DNA from: Phylloscopus collybita
Taxonomy: Eukaryota > Chordata > Aves > Passeriformes > Phylloscopidae
Assembly: GCA_027886175.1 (NCBI GenBank)
Contig: JAJNNQ010000016.1
Coordinates: 1,741,001-1,805,000, forward strand
DNA length: 64,000 nucleotides
Direction: 5' to 3'
The notes under the pieces are model-generated. The model had not been told where the DNA came from and made no database searches. It was given only the letters and a program-made list of their open reading frames with translations. Below, piece after piece: positions 46,554 to 56,600 of this stretch (its first letter is position 1; every line of letters begins with the position of its first letter). Both the position numbers and the translations under genes were made by a program.

Positions 46554-46628
46554 GAAGCCCTCCAGCTGGTTTGCCTGATGAGAAGAAAGGAAAGTTTGCT
46601 TGGTTTAGTCACTCCACAGAAAGCCATG
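46554..46628 (+). CDS. CACNA1C: CACNA1C cassette exon 9*
   Basis: This is a 75-base optional exon between AAAG (acceptor AG at 46552-46553) and donor GTAATG. Joined to exon 9 (ending with one base, A) it adds 25 residues to the I-II linker just before MSMPTSE. The insert reads R, SPPAGLPDEKKGKFAWFSHS, TESH, and the last codon is completed by exon 10 as Val. I recognise KKGKFAWFSHSTE as the mammalian exon 9* insert, and the known length is also 75 bases, keeping the frame. Known biology is that exon 9* is enriched in smooth-muscle CaV1.2 and shifts activation to more negative voltage. The acceptor is weak, with purines interrupting the pyrimidine tract (TTGTCTGTGAAAG), as expected for a regulated exon. 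It lies 2.3 kb upstream of exon 10. Confidence 0.93.
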
Positions 46629-46658
46629 GTAATGTTCCACTGCACTCTGTGTCCACAC

Positions 46659-46664
46659 TGCATG
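46659..46664 (+). promoter_or_regulatory. TGCATG motif downstream of exon 9*, first
   Basis: An RBFOX-type hexamer 30 bases after the exon 9* end, at the start of a TGTGTC-rich stretch. RBFOX sites downstream generally favour exon inclusion, so this site may oppose the upstream one. Confidence 0.55.
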
Positions 46665-46700
46665 TGTCTGTGTGTCTGTGTGTCCGTGTGTCTCTGTGCA
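46665..46700 (+). repeat. UG-rich tract (TGTGTC units) downstream of exon 9*
   Basis: Repeated TGTGTC, TGTGTG and TCTGTG units follow the exon 9* donor. In RNA this is a UG-rich tract of the type bound by CELF proteins. That role is inference from composition. Confidence 0.6.
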
Positions 46701-46731
46701 GACTGGCCTGGAAATCAGATTTGTGTTCTCC

Positions 46732-46737
46732 TGCATG
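46732..46737 (+). promoter_or_regulatory. TGCATG motif downstream of exon 9*, second
   Basis: A second downstream RBFOX-type hexamer, about 104 bases beyond the exon 9* end, followed by another TGTGTG stretch. Confidence 0.5.
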
Positions 46738-48061
46738 TGTGTGCCTGGCCTTGGCTGTTGCCTGTGCAGAGTCCTCTTCATGCACTCAGGATAACAAGCT
46801 GCTCTGCAAATCAATCTCGTGCCAGTGGCTTCAAAATTGTTTCCCATTTGCAAATAAGCTCAAATACGTCTTGGAAGTGTTTTACCTCATCGTCTAAACT
46901 GACTTGTGAAATATCAGCATTTTGGTTTTATTCCTGCAGGGCTTACTGTGGACGAAAAAAATTTAATTATGAATGTTGGTTTTTTTCTCATATCTTACTT
47001 GACTGTTTCATGTATATCAGAACATGAATTCAGTTTATTCCTTAATTTGTCTATTCCAAATAGACAAGATTATTAAAACATCTGTCTTCATAAAGGAGCA
47101 GGCACCATTAGAGTACAATATTTCATAGGTCTGTCAAGAGTGTTAGAGAGTCCATTATTTCATGTGGTCCTAAGGACACAGTACAAGAACTTCAGATTTC
47201 CCAAGAAGTGTGTTGGAGGAATGTGAATTGTTGTGATGGGATGAAGGAAAGATAGTTCATTTTGAGGGACATTTCTACCATAATGCTTTCAAACCAGTAA
47301 CCCAGAACATTTTTGAAAGGACCTTCTGATGTCTTTTCAGCCCCTGGAAGAGGACCGTGGCCCCATGAGCATCAGCCCAGTTGAAATGCAGAACCTATTT
47401 CTTCTGCATTGGCTCCCTTTGCTCCAATGACCCACAAACAGACATATCCTTACTACTGAGTTACATATTCCTGCAGGCTACCAGAAATCTTTCCAAGGGC
47501 TAACAGCAGGTGCTCTCAAGCCTCAGCTGGGATATGTACCCAACAGCTAACACAGGTCATGCTCTGAAGTTTTACCAGGCTCCTGGGAGGTCTGTTTAAC
47601 TCCTCCATCATTCAGTACTAAGTATATTTTTTTCATCTGTTTTGTGTATTCCAAAAGGGGTGAGGAGGGGACAGAACACACATTGGATCCTATCCATTTT
47701 CCTACCTTTAACTGAAGGATTGTGTCTAAAGAGTGATTGGAGCTTATGCAGGAGCTGTGAGCAACTGGGGGAATGCAAATGGTGCGGCTTTGAGGGATTT
47801 TTTTTTTTATGGACTGTAGAAGCAAATAAAATCTTGAGGTTTGATAACAGCTAGAAACAGGTTCTTGGATGTAAATGAGAGAGGTTCACACCTGAGCTTG
47901 CTTTCACTTGGTGTTTGTTCCATGGTACTTCTGCAAAAGCCTGGAAGGTTCTGCCCAGTTCTTAGCTGTGAGAGTCAATTTAAAGCTGCACCAGAGTCCA
48001 TATTCAGCAGCTCCTTTGTTGGTAATATCTGAGTGGGTCAGGGAGTCTGAATTTCTCTTTT

Positions 48062-48152
48062 ATGCCTCTAGGCCTAGTTTCTAGGTGTAAGATTAAATCA
48101 CATTCATGGTTAGTAAACGATAGATGAGACATCAGTATTCCTCACGTGGTGT
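48062..48152 (+). repeat. 91-base direct repeat, copy 1 (upstream of exon 10)
   Basis: Begins ATGCCTCTAGGCCTAGTTTC and ends CCTCACGTGGTGT. It matches 49249-49339 at 86 of 91 positions by my hand alignment, four of the five differences being transitions and no gaps. I do not recognise a repeat family. The pair brackets exon 10. Confidence 0.92.
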
Positions 48153-48452
48153 TTGCTGTCACGCTAACAGAAGCTGTTTATCTGCATGCATTTCAGTCCT
48201 GGTACCTTTTATTTGTATTCTAATCATTGCACAAAAGATGAGAGAGGGCAGTGAGGTGGTTGGGCTGCTGCAGGTGAAGAGGCATTTTTTTTTTTCAAAC
48301 GTTCAATGGAATCAAACAAAAGCTTCTTGTTGGGTTTGTCAGGTTTTTTTTTTACTTTCCACTGGTTCTCATTCATAAATTCTTCAGGAACTGGCTCTGA
48401 AAGGAGGAGAGCAGCTGCTTCTTTCCTTTCCTTTAGCATTTGAGTGACTGTA

Positions 48453-48756
48453 TGTCGCTGTTGGACACAATAAATGAAGGCAGGGAGTGGACAGAAGGCT
48501 GCAGTGGACTTCTCATCAAAGGAGAAGCCACCGGTTTATTTCTCGGGCTTCTTCTATGCTTTTACAGATGAGCCCACCTCAGAGGTGGGACTTTTGGGAA
48601 CCATTGGTCAGTTCCAGAGACCACCACGCCAAAATCCCTCCTCTGGAAAATTCGTACAAAACAAGGTTTTACAATTATGTGACCTTGTGTACCAAAGAGT
48701 GCCTGGGAACAGAATTTCCCAAAACCAAAACATGGTAGGCACGAAGAGTGGCAACA
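48453..48756 (-). mobile_element. solo LTR, ERVK-like, just upstream of exon 10
   Basis: This 304-base TG...CA element has a perfect 6-bp duplication ACTGTA (48447-48452 and 48757-48762). On the minus strand it has AATAAA (complement of TTTATT at 48535-48540) and a U5 end that reads CCAACAGCGACA. It shares the architecture of family A (GTTTTGG near the 5' end, CCCAGGCACT, TGACCAATG) but is distinct in sequence. It ends only 204 bases before exon 10 and is antisense to the gene. No internal viral genes are present. Confidence 0.92.
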
Positions 48757-48960
48757 ACTGTAATGCCCCTGAAGTCTCCCTGCCCCACCTGCTCTGTGCG
48801 GGGAGGCACCAGACTGGCCCAGCAAAGCCACTCCTGAATCCTCGGGAGCTGCAGCTGAGGGTCTTCCCACGCAGCCAGTTCCTTCAGCCGTGCTCTCCCT
48901 AAGAGATGTGGCAGGTTCTGACGGCCACCCCTCTCTTTCCCTCCCCTCTGACTCTTGCAG

Positions 48961-49051
48961 TGAGCATGCCCACCAGCGAGACCGAGTCCGTCAACACCGA
49001 CAACGTCCCCGGGGCCGACATGGAGGGCGAGAACTGCGGCGCGCGGCTGGC
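48961..49051 (+). CDS. CACNA1C: CACNA1C exon 10: I-II linker, middle
   Basis: This 91-base exon starts after CTCTTGCAG with TG, completing ATG (Met) from exon 9 or GTG (Val) from exon 9*, and ends with two bases of an Ala codon at donor GTGAGT. It encodes [15 protein letters not shown], then [15 protein letters not shown], part of the disordered cytoplasmic I-II linker between the beta-subunit site and domain [11 protein letters not shown] is typical of CaV1.2; the CaV1.3 equivalent has a different cysteine-rich stretch. The exon is very GC-rich at third positions, unlike exons 8, 9 and 11, and sits in a local GC peak (about 48790-49200). A 175-codon antisense frame here is a by-product of that composition. 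Confidence 0.96.
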
Positions 49052-49248
49052 GTGAGTACCCGCACACCCACCACCCACCTACCTGGGGCTGGGGGCACTG
49101 CCAGGCCACGGGCCAGCCCCTTCCACGGGAGAGAAACCCACAGGGGGTGGAGGGAGAGGCTGGAAAAGGTCTCTTGATCCAGGTTCTGCTCTCGATTGCC
49201 ATGCAAACTCGCTCCGGACGTTGGTGAAGAACCTCTCGTTCTGCACGG

Positions 49249-49339
49249 ATGCCTCTAGGCCTAGTTTCTAGGTGTTAGGTTAAATCACATTCGTGGTTAG
49301 TAAATGATAGATGAGGCATCAGTATTCCTCACGTGGTGT
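49249..49339 (+). repeat. 91-base direct repeat, copy 2 (downstream of exon 10)
   Basis: This is the partner of 48062-48152 in the same orientation, 1187 bases downstream. The flanking bases differ from those of copy 1 immediately outside the 91-base unit. Confidence 0.92.
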
Positions 49340-49969
49340 AAATGAGGTAGAGAGGTGTAAAATGAGGGAGAGAGGGCCCAGGATAAGCAGATCTGGGGGT
49401 TTTTTTGCATAACATCTAAAAGAGGAACTGGTGGATAACAGTGTTCTTATTTTAAAATTCCCCGTTGGTGATAGACTTTCAAAACCAGTATATGTAGACT
49501 GAAGAGTGGAAATGACTGGTCTATTTTAATTTTTCTAAAGATTCTTGTACACTTTACAGTGTCTTGTAGTAGAAATTGAGGGTAGCTCCCATCCTGCAGA
49601 CTGAATTACTCCCTTCAAATGCTGAACTGAGTACTGTAGTGACAAAGAGATGCAACAATGGGGAGAGATTAATGCCTCCTTGAAATTAGACCATTGTAAT
49701 TAGTGGAGATGCTCAGGAATGTGTGAGATAGCAGTTATGAAATGCCATAATTGGTGGTGTCTTTTTTAGCCTCACAGAGAGCGAGTTTAGGCAAGAGGAG
49801 TCCTTTATTCCTTTTTGCATTACTTGAACAAGAATGGACTTCCTGCTTTTTGGACATGGGGCAATAGGTTATTCCCTCCAAATTTGCTTGACACCTGAGC
49901 TAAACACATCAGTGCTGTAGCTTCTGCCACACTGGAGTATTTTGGGGCTCTGTCCTGTCCTGGGAGCTA

Positions 49970-50838
49970 CCTTGAGCCCTTGGGTGCTGCTCGAATGGAC
50001 TATGGGATCCATCCCAGGGTGATGAGGGAGCTGGCAGCAGAGCTCTCCAAGCATTTACCTTCGGCCCTGGCTCACCAGGGAGGTCCCAGGTGGCTGGAAG
50101 CTGGACAGTGTGACACCCATCCCTAAAAAGTCAAAAGGAGGATCCAGGAAACTACAGGCTGGGGACAGAGTGGCTGGACAGTGGCCAGCCAGAAAGGCAC
50201 CTGGGGTTATGACTGACAGCAGCTGGACAAGAGCCAGCAGTGTGCCCAGGTGGCCAAGGTGGCACCTGTCCTGGATCAGGAATGGTGTGGCCAGCAGGAG
50301 CAGGGCAGTGACTGTCCCCCTGTACTGGGCTCTGGTGAGGCTGCACCTCCAGTGCTGTGTCCAGCTCTGGCTCCCTCAGCTCAGGAAGGACTTTTCGGTG
50401 CTGGAGCAAGTCCTGAGAAGGGCAGCAAGGCTGGTGAAGGGTGTGGAACACAAGTCCTGTGAGGAGCATCTGAGGGAGCTGGGAGTGCTCAGCCTGGAGA
50501 GGAGGAGGCTCAGGGGAGACCCTGTCACTCTACAATCCCTGGCAGGAGGGAGCAGCCAGGTGGGAGTCGGGCTCTGCTCCCAGGGAACAGCAACAGGGTA
50601 AGAGGACACAGCCTTAGGCTGTGCCAGGGGAGGTTTAGTTTGGATATTGGGAAGAAGTTCTTCACAGAAAGGGAGATTGGACATTGGAATGGGCTGCCCA
50701 GGGAGCTGGTGGAGTCACCAGTCCTGGATGTGGCACTGAGTGAAGTGGTCTCGCTGGCAAGGTGATGTTTGGTCAGAGTTTAGACTCAATCTCACAGGTC
50801 CTTTCCATCCTGTTCAATTCAGTGCGATTCTGTGATCC
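49970..50838 (+). mobile_element. CR1 LINE, internally deleted, sense
   Basis: The left part keeps a decayed reverse-transcriptase motif (GIHPRVMRELAAELSKH) and then PIPKKSKGG, the CR1 thumb-side pattern. A jump follows to the C-terminal region (VPLYWALVRLHLQCCVQLW, then LRELGVLSLERRRLRGD). The middle of the enzyme is therefore deleted. The 3' UTR ends near CAGTGCGATTCTGTGATCC, the usual CR1 tail. An open frame at 50110-50601 belongs to this fossil and is not a host gene. The 5' border is approximate. Confidence 0.9.
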
Positions 50839-51167
50839 GCATTAAAAGATGTGGTATGCGGAATATATTGTAATTTCAATCTCTGCTTTCCTTTGAGAGT
50901 CACTCAGTGACTTACAAGCCCCAGGAGAAATTATTTGTGGTCGCCTTCCTTCACCTGCCTGCTGTTGGGAACCTGCTGAGCCTCTTAGTTTGGATTATGA
51001 GCCCTTTCCTGCAGGAACCAGGCTAGATGTGTTCACAGGCAGCTGTAGCCCTTTCTTTGGCACCCCACCAAGTTGCCTGTGCTCTTGGCACAGTACAGGA
51101 AGGATCAGCTGGATCCACTTTGGAGAATTATTTTGCAGAATTCTGTTCTGGTTCTGTTCTGGCTCAC

Positions 51168-51250
51168 AGAATCACAGAATGGGGCAGGCTGGAAGGGACC
51201 ACCCTGGCTCAGCTGCTCCAGAGTGGCAGCCAAAGCTGCCCCCAGCCTTC
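51168..51250 (-). mobile_element. CR1 3'-end fragment, antisense
   Basis: CACAGAATCACAGAATGGGG followed by CAGGCTGGAAGGGACCACC is the reverse complement of the CR1 3' terminus. It is short, and the right limit is uncertain. Confidence 0.75.
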
Positions 51251-52872
51251 ACATCTCCAACAAAGTTAGTGTGAGGTTGAGCAGCACACCACTCCTTGAG
51301 GGAACCTCCACTGCCTTTGTCATCATTGCTCTCCAGGAACCTCCTGGACTGGTGCTGCTTTGCTGTGCTGCTTCCCCAGAATATGTCAGAGTAGTGAAGG
51401 CCCTCTCAGGTGTGGACACAGTGCCAAAAAAAAATGGCAGCAGTTACTCTAAGGTTTCATGTATTTTTAATATTACAGCTTGCATTCATTTAATGTTCTT
51501 AATCCCAGAGGATCCTAAAGCACTTTATGAACTGTAAATGCAGGGATTGTTTTCAGAGCATTAGGGTTCAGCCACCTTCAGGGTAAAATGTGACAGGTGT
51601 TTAAAAACAACAGGCAGGAGTGTTTTAGGGGTTGTATGAGGGATAACTTGTTTTGTGCACCGAAACTGCTTTGGGAATTTTGGCAACCAGAGCAATTATC
51701 TTAGCTGGAATGTGGCCAGGAGGGCTGAAGTTAAACCCAGCTCTAAATGTAATCATGATTTAGAATGGAGTTTACTTAAAATAGCCCAGCGTGCTCACGG
51801 GAGAATGGCAGTCCCCTCATTTGGCAGTAGGAGAAGGGATGGATAAGTCCAATATATTTTAGGGAGAAGGACATAAGAAAATTACAGCAAAACAGAGTTT
51901 TATTTCTTCTTCTCGTGTTTTAAATGTTAAAACAGGGCCCAAAGTTTCAGCAGAGCAGGACATGCAAGATCCAGAGAGATAAACAGTTTCCTTGCCACCT
52001 TTCACTTCATCTGGAGAGGGGTGATGTATAGTAGGCAAGCTGAAGTCTGTTATTGAGAAGGGTTTGTTCAGTCCTTGCCCAAGGACAGCTGAAATCCTCA
52101 AGGCCTCCCTCAGATTGCTTTTCATCTCTGGGAGATGGATAGGCTCCTTCCTCCATGAAAATGAATGTCTGTATCGTTGAATATGAAATTCTGGAGTGAG
52201 GTACAAATTCTGCCAATGCTGCCTCTCTTTTGTAAAATGTTTCTTTCAAACTTGGGGATCCGCAAGTTCCTTAGTTACGGGGAAATTCGGACCTGCCTCT
52301 GATTCTGAGGCTTAGAATCCTTTCTGGTTTCTTTTGTTACTGTATCACACCCTTAGGCAGACAGAGAAACCAGTGTCATTGTTTCAAGAAGTATTAAGTG
52401 CTCTTCTCTTTACTAGTAGAATCCTCATTCAACCCCCCCACACACAGAGGTCAATATTCCTTCTGGAACATGTAAAACGTAAGAAAGGATTTGTTTGAAT
52501 GAGTGTGCTCTTTTATTGGAGCCTGACTAAGAACCAGAACTTGTCCCAGTGCTCAAGAACAGTGAAAATTCATGCGGGAAGTCAGCTGAGCTTTTTAAAA
52601 ACGTTCCTCATCAAGTACCAGATTTTGAGTACTAGCATTAATAATTATAGCCATGTCACCCTGATCTGCTCTAGTTGAAGATTAGGCCTGGACTTCTGAG
52701 CAGTCACCTGCTCTCTGTTTTTGCAGGTGGAATGGTTAGCCAAGATTTCTGTTCAGTTGTTGAGTTTCATCTCTTGCAGATAAGCCTCAATATTTTTACC
52801 AGCATCCCGTGGCCATGAATCCCCACTGCTTTGATATGAACACTCTTTCCCAAAGGGCAGAGGCTGCTCTGG

Positions 52873-53636
52873 TGTTTTGGTTTGGACAGACAGGTATCTG
52901 CCAGGGAAAGCTGGAGTTTCCCTTAGAATGGGGAATGTAAACCCCTCACTCCTGCCAAATTATAATTTTGCAATTAAGGGCTTTCAGGCAAAGATTTGGG
53001 AATAGGAATAACAGTTCTTTACTAGGAGTATTAATAATACAAATGGAGTAGAAAAACAAAACCACCTACCTAAGCCAGCAAACAAGCAACCAACCATTTT
53101 GGAAAACCCTGACAGAGTCAGAGCTACAACCTGACACCCTGTTGGTCAGGGGGTTGGGAGCAGCCCCACAGTGAGTCCTCCTGGAGTGGCAGATGTGGTT
53201 CTGGTGGAGTAGAGATGATCCTGTAGAACAAGGGTCCAGTGGGTCAGAAGGGGTCCAGTGATGGTGAGAAGGGGTCCAGACTTCCTCTGGGAATCGGGTG
53301 AAGCTGGATACCTTGTGTTCCTACATCTCAGTTTTATCCAGGTAGGAATGGTTGGCTCCTCCCATGGGGTGGAGCATCTCACAATAGGATGATGGAATGT
53401 AGATGTACTGCTTTGGGGAGAAGAACAGCCTGGGGAGGAGAACAGCTTGGGGAGTCTTAATGGCCCATTGTGAAAAGAAATAAGAAACACTGCCCTACCT
53501 GGTTTTATCAGTTGGCCCATTATCAAAAGGCACCCCCACCTCCTCCCAGAGTTACAAGAGATAAAGAAGAACATCTCCCCAACTGCTTTCAGCAGATGAA
53601 ATAGAATACACATTTTTGGTTCCATAACCCAAGACA
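52873..53636 (-). mobile_element. solo LTR, ERVL-like (5-bp duplication)
   Basis: This 764-base TG...CA element has terminal inverted sequences TGTTTTGG and CCAAGACA and a perfect 5-bp duplication TCTGG (52868-52872 and 53637-53641). The minus-strand U5 end (around 52873-53030) resembles a widespread songbird LTR end, as I remember it. It includes short internal repeats (GGGGTCCAG at about 53225-53285; GGGGAGAAGAACAGC-type at about 53416-53455). It is antisense to the gene. A 174-codon frame inside it is a chance frame. Confidence 0.9.
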
Positions 53637-56600
53637 TCTGGGCAGGCTGCAACCATGACTGAAGCAACATGGGCCTTTCAAGGCAAAGGCAATATATTTA
53701 TTTCTTTATTGACATCAGGCTGCCTAGAGCATTTAACCACCCCAGCACCACCACTACAGACACAGGCTGAGCTTGCCAGCAAAGTGATAAAAGGAAATGG
53801 ATGCCCAGGAGACTGAAAGGAAAAGCTTTTTCATTGAAGGCAACTTAGAATTACTCACCATTCTTTCTGTTCTTTTAAAATCTGTAGAGTTTTGGAAGGC
53901 TGGGTCTGTGACTGACAGGAGGATCTGCTTGAGAAGCCAGGCTCAAATGTGCCTTTTGGAAAAGGAGATCTTCCCTGACAGCCTTTCTCAGCTCCACAGA
54001 GACATATGCTGTGTGAGATCAGGAGAGTACCTCTCAAACACAAACTATTGCCTACTGATAAATTGTCTCAAAAAAGCTGGTTTTTTTTTTTCTCTAGTAT
54101 CCATACCATAGAAACTGCCTCTATCAGCTCTCCTGTCTGGAACAATGTCAGCCTTCAAACCAGCAGGAGTTTCAGGAGGAATCTAACATCTGATCCCTCT
54201 TTACTCGCTGTGTAAATCGAATTTCTTAGAATGAAAACAGAGCAAAACAAACAAAAAAAACCCCCAGTTTAATTCATAATAATTTCTGGTGTAATTCTGC
54301 TGACAATGGGAGTGCTGTGGCAGGGCACAGTTCAATTCCTAAGTGCATTCACTTTATCAGGCATCTGAACTTGCAAATGGTTTTGCAGGCTTCCACAGGA
54401 CATTGAAAAGCATCCCACAAGCTCCACAGTATATTATTCCTGTCGTGGTGTTGCCTTGGACTGGGCTGACATCTGCCCTGCAGTAGGAGCACAACAGCTT
54501 TCATCCTCAAGGACAGCATTTGGAAGTGGAACTTTTCTCGTTCTGGTGTGTCACAGCTTTCATGCCCTGTTGCCTCAGGGTGCAAGGAAACACGTTTCCT
54601 CTGCAGCAGGCAGCAGTGGGACAAACCCAGAGGCAGGAGCAGTGGGGTTCTGTTTACAGGATATCCTCACACCCAGGGCTTCCCAACAGCCAGTGATTTC
54701 CCTGAGCCTCTGGGGTTACTGCTGTGCAGAGCTCAGATTCCTGAGGACAGGCTGTTGCTCATAATCAGGAGTAATCTGTTCTGTGCAGGGTGGCAGCACA
54801 TGTAATCTTCCAATACAAGCAGAATGTTAATTTTCTAATACAACCATGCAGATCTGGAGTGCCACAATAGAGCTTGCTTTTATACATATGCATTAGCTAA
54901 AAAAAAAAAAAAAAATACCTTTGTGGAAACTAATGCTCCATAGAGCCTCAATAGAAAAGTGAAGCACTTGAGCTCAAAGGGAAAGAGAGCTTAAAATTAT
55001 CTGCTTTCACTGAAAAACAATAACCCACTTGGCATTTTCGCCTTGGCCAGGATTTCCATACATATGGGGGACAGTTCAATTGCTTTTTCACCGAAGACAG
55101 TTCAAACAATAAAACAGGATAAACCAAAATGAACAACCTACACTGGCTTTCCAGCTGAAAACAGTGTGTCCAGAAAATTTTATGAGCAGTGGAAGGTTTC
55201 CCTGGCAGCTGAATGGTCAGTGATTTTCCCCTTGGGGCTTTTCTGGAGTGGAAGTTAATTCCTGTGCAGTTCTTGCCATAATCAGCACAGGAGCCAGTGA
55301 TAAAGGTAAAAGTTTTCTTGCAGGTTGGCTGTAGTTGCCACTGATTTTCACTTTATGGGAGGATGGGCTCCTTGTGAGGTGATGGAACCAAAGCTCCCAC
55401 CACATCAGGAGCAGTGGGAAGGAAAGTCTGCCAAAGGCTCTGAGACTCTGGCTTCAGCAGGAAAACTCACGGGATCAACCCCTATGTGTCAGTCCCAGAT
55501 ACTGCTCTCCAATTTATTATGAGCCAGGTGCTTTTAATATTCACACTCAGCTCTGGATGTGTGTCTAAAGGACAGTAGCATGCCCTTATGGAGGAGGAAT
55601 CTTCTTCAGATTGTGACAGCCTTTCCCTGTGACTTGCCACAGCAAGAGCAGGATTATTTACTGAATGCTGAAATGCTGGCCTATTTTTCCCAGCCTGTAT
55701 GAAAGCCTGTTGAACAGCAAACCAACTCAATTTTATGCTAGACAGATCCAATTTTCTTAAGGCTGTTCTGTAGGTTCTTATTGTGCCACCTTACCAGTGA
55801 CTGCACGAATGCACCACGTTGCACCAAAACAGAATCCACGTCACGCCAGGGCTGCCTCCTCACAGAACTAAAATCTGTCAGATCTGGCCAGTGAGGCTCT
55901 TTGGATGCTCTCCAAAGCTGTGCAACAACTAGAAGCACAGGAAAGTCCATTTATGTGTTGCTGTTTTTCTGACAGCTGTTAACTGGTATCCAAAGGCTTT
56001 TGTGAGTCCTTATGAAGGTTGTCTGTAAGTTTGGATCGTACAATGTAAAAGTAGTTGTGACACCAGAGTGTTGGATAATGGTCACGTTTGATAATGTCCA
56101 CACCCAGAAAACAGCTGTAATGTGGCCTTTGTGTCATGCTTAGTGACCTACAGGATTTTTCCAGAGTTGTCTGTTGTGTGTGCAATTCCACAGAGCCCTC
56201 AATCCCTGTTGCACAAAGCTGTCACATCCTTCACAAGCACCTCCTCTGGTGTCCACCACGGACAGGGAAATGAAGGCTTTATCTCTCAGAATGCTGGATA
56301 TCTCATTACATTTGAGTTATGCTGATTATCCAGAGTTTATGTTGATAAAAACCTCTAAATTTCACCTTCTTATCTGTGTGTTGTACATAACTGTGTAGGT
56401 TGGAGGAGTTCTAGAGAATTTCAAGGATGGTTAGTCAAACAGTAGAGATCCGATTTTTGTGTTTGTCTTTCTAAAAGACCAGCTGAGTTACATGGTTCCT
56501 GTGATAAAAGCACTCAGTAGTCATCTGAAGTGGTTTTCATTAGGCTCCTGCACCACAATTTTACATAAGAGTTTCTCAAGGCATTCCAGAGTGGGACACA

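Larger units (their letters stand above)
27718..48960 (+). other. CACNA1C: intron 9, about 21.2 kb, containing cassette exon 9*
   Basis: Exon 9* sits 18.8 kb into this intron. Other identified contents are an AT palindrome (31409-31468), an LTR fragment (32483-32692), CAAA repeats (34764-34785), an AT-rich block (35400-35775), T/G-rich and A-rich tracts (36000-36270), small tandem duplications (37892-37918, 40043-40118, 41240-41357), an LTR (43746-44050), a 91-base repeat (48062-48152) and an LTR (48453-48756). The spans 28000-31400, 32700-34760, 36420-37890, 37950-40040, 41360-43740 and 44060-46480 hold nothing I can identify. Around 37950-38460 the sequence is GC-richer than its surroundings. 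Confidence 0.8.

Noticed and set aside
48675..49202. A 175-codon minus-strand frame
   Set aside because: Antisense of the GC-rich exon 10 region, where stop codons are rare because of base composition.
50110..50601. A 163-codon plus-strand frame resembling reverse transcriptase
   Set aside because: A fragment of a decayed CR1 LINE with internal deletion, reported as a mobile element instead of a gene.
53146..53670. A 174-codon minus-strand frame
   Set aside because: Almost entirely inside the solo LTR at 52873-53636. It is not retroviral coding sequence and not a gene.
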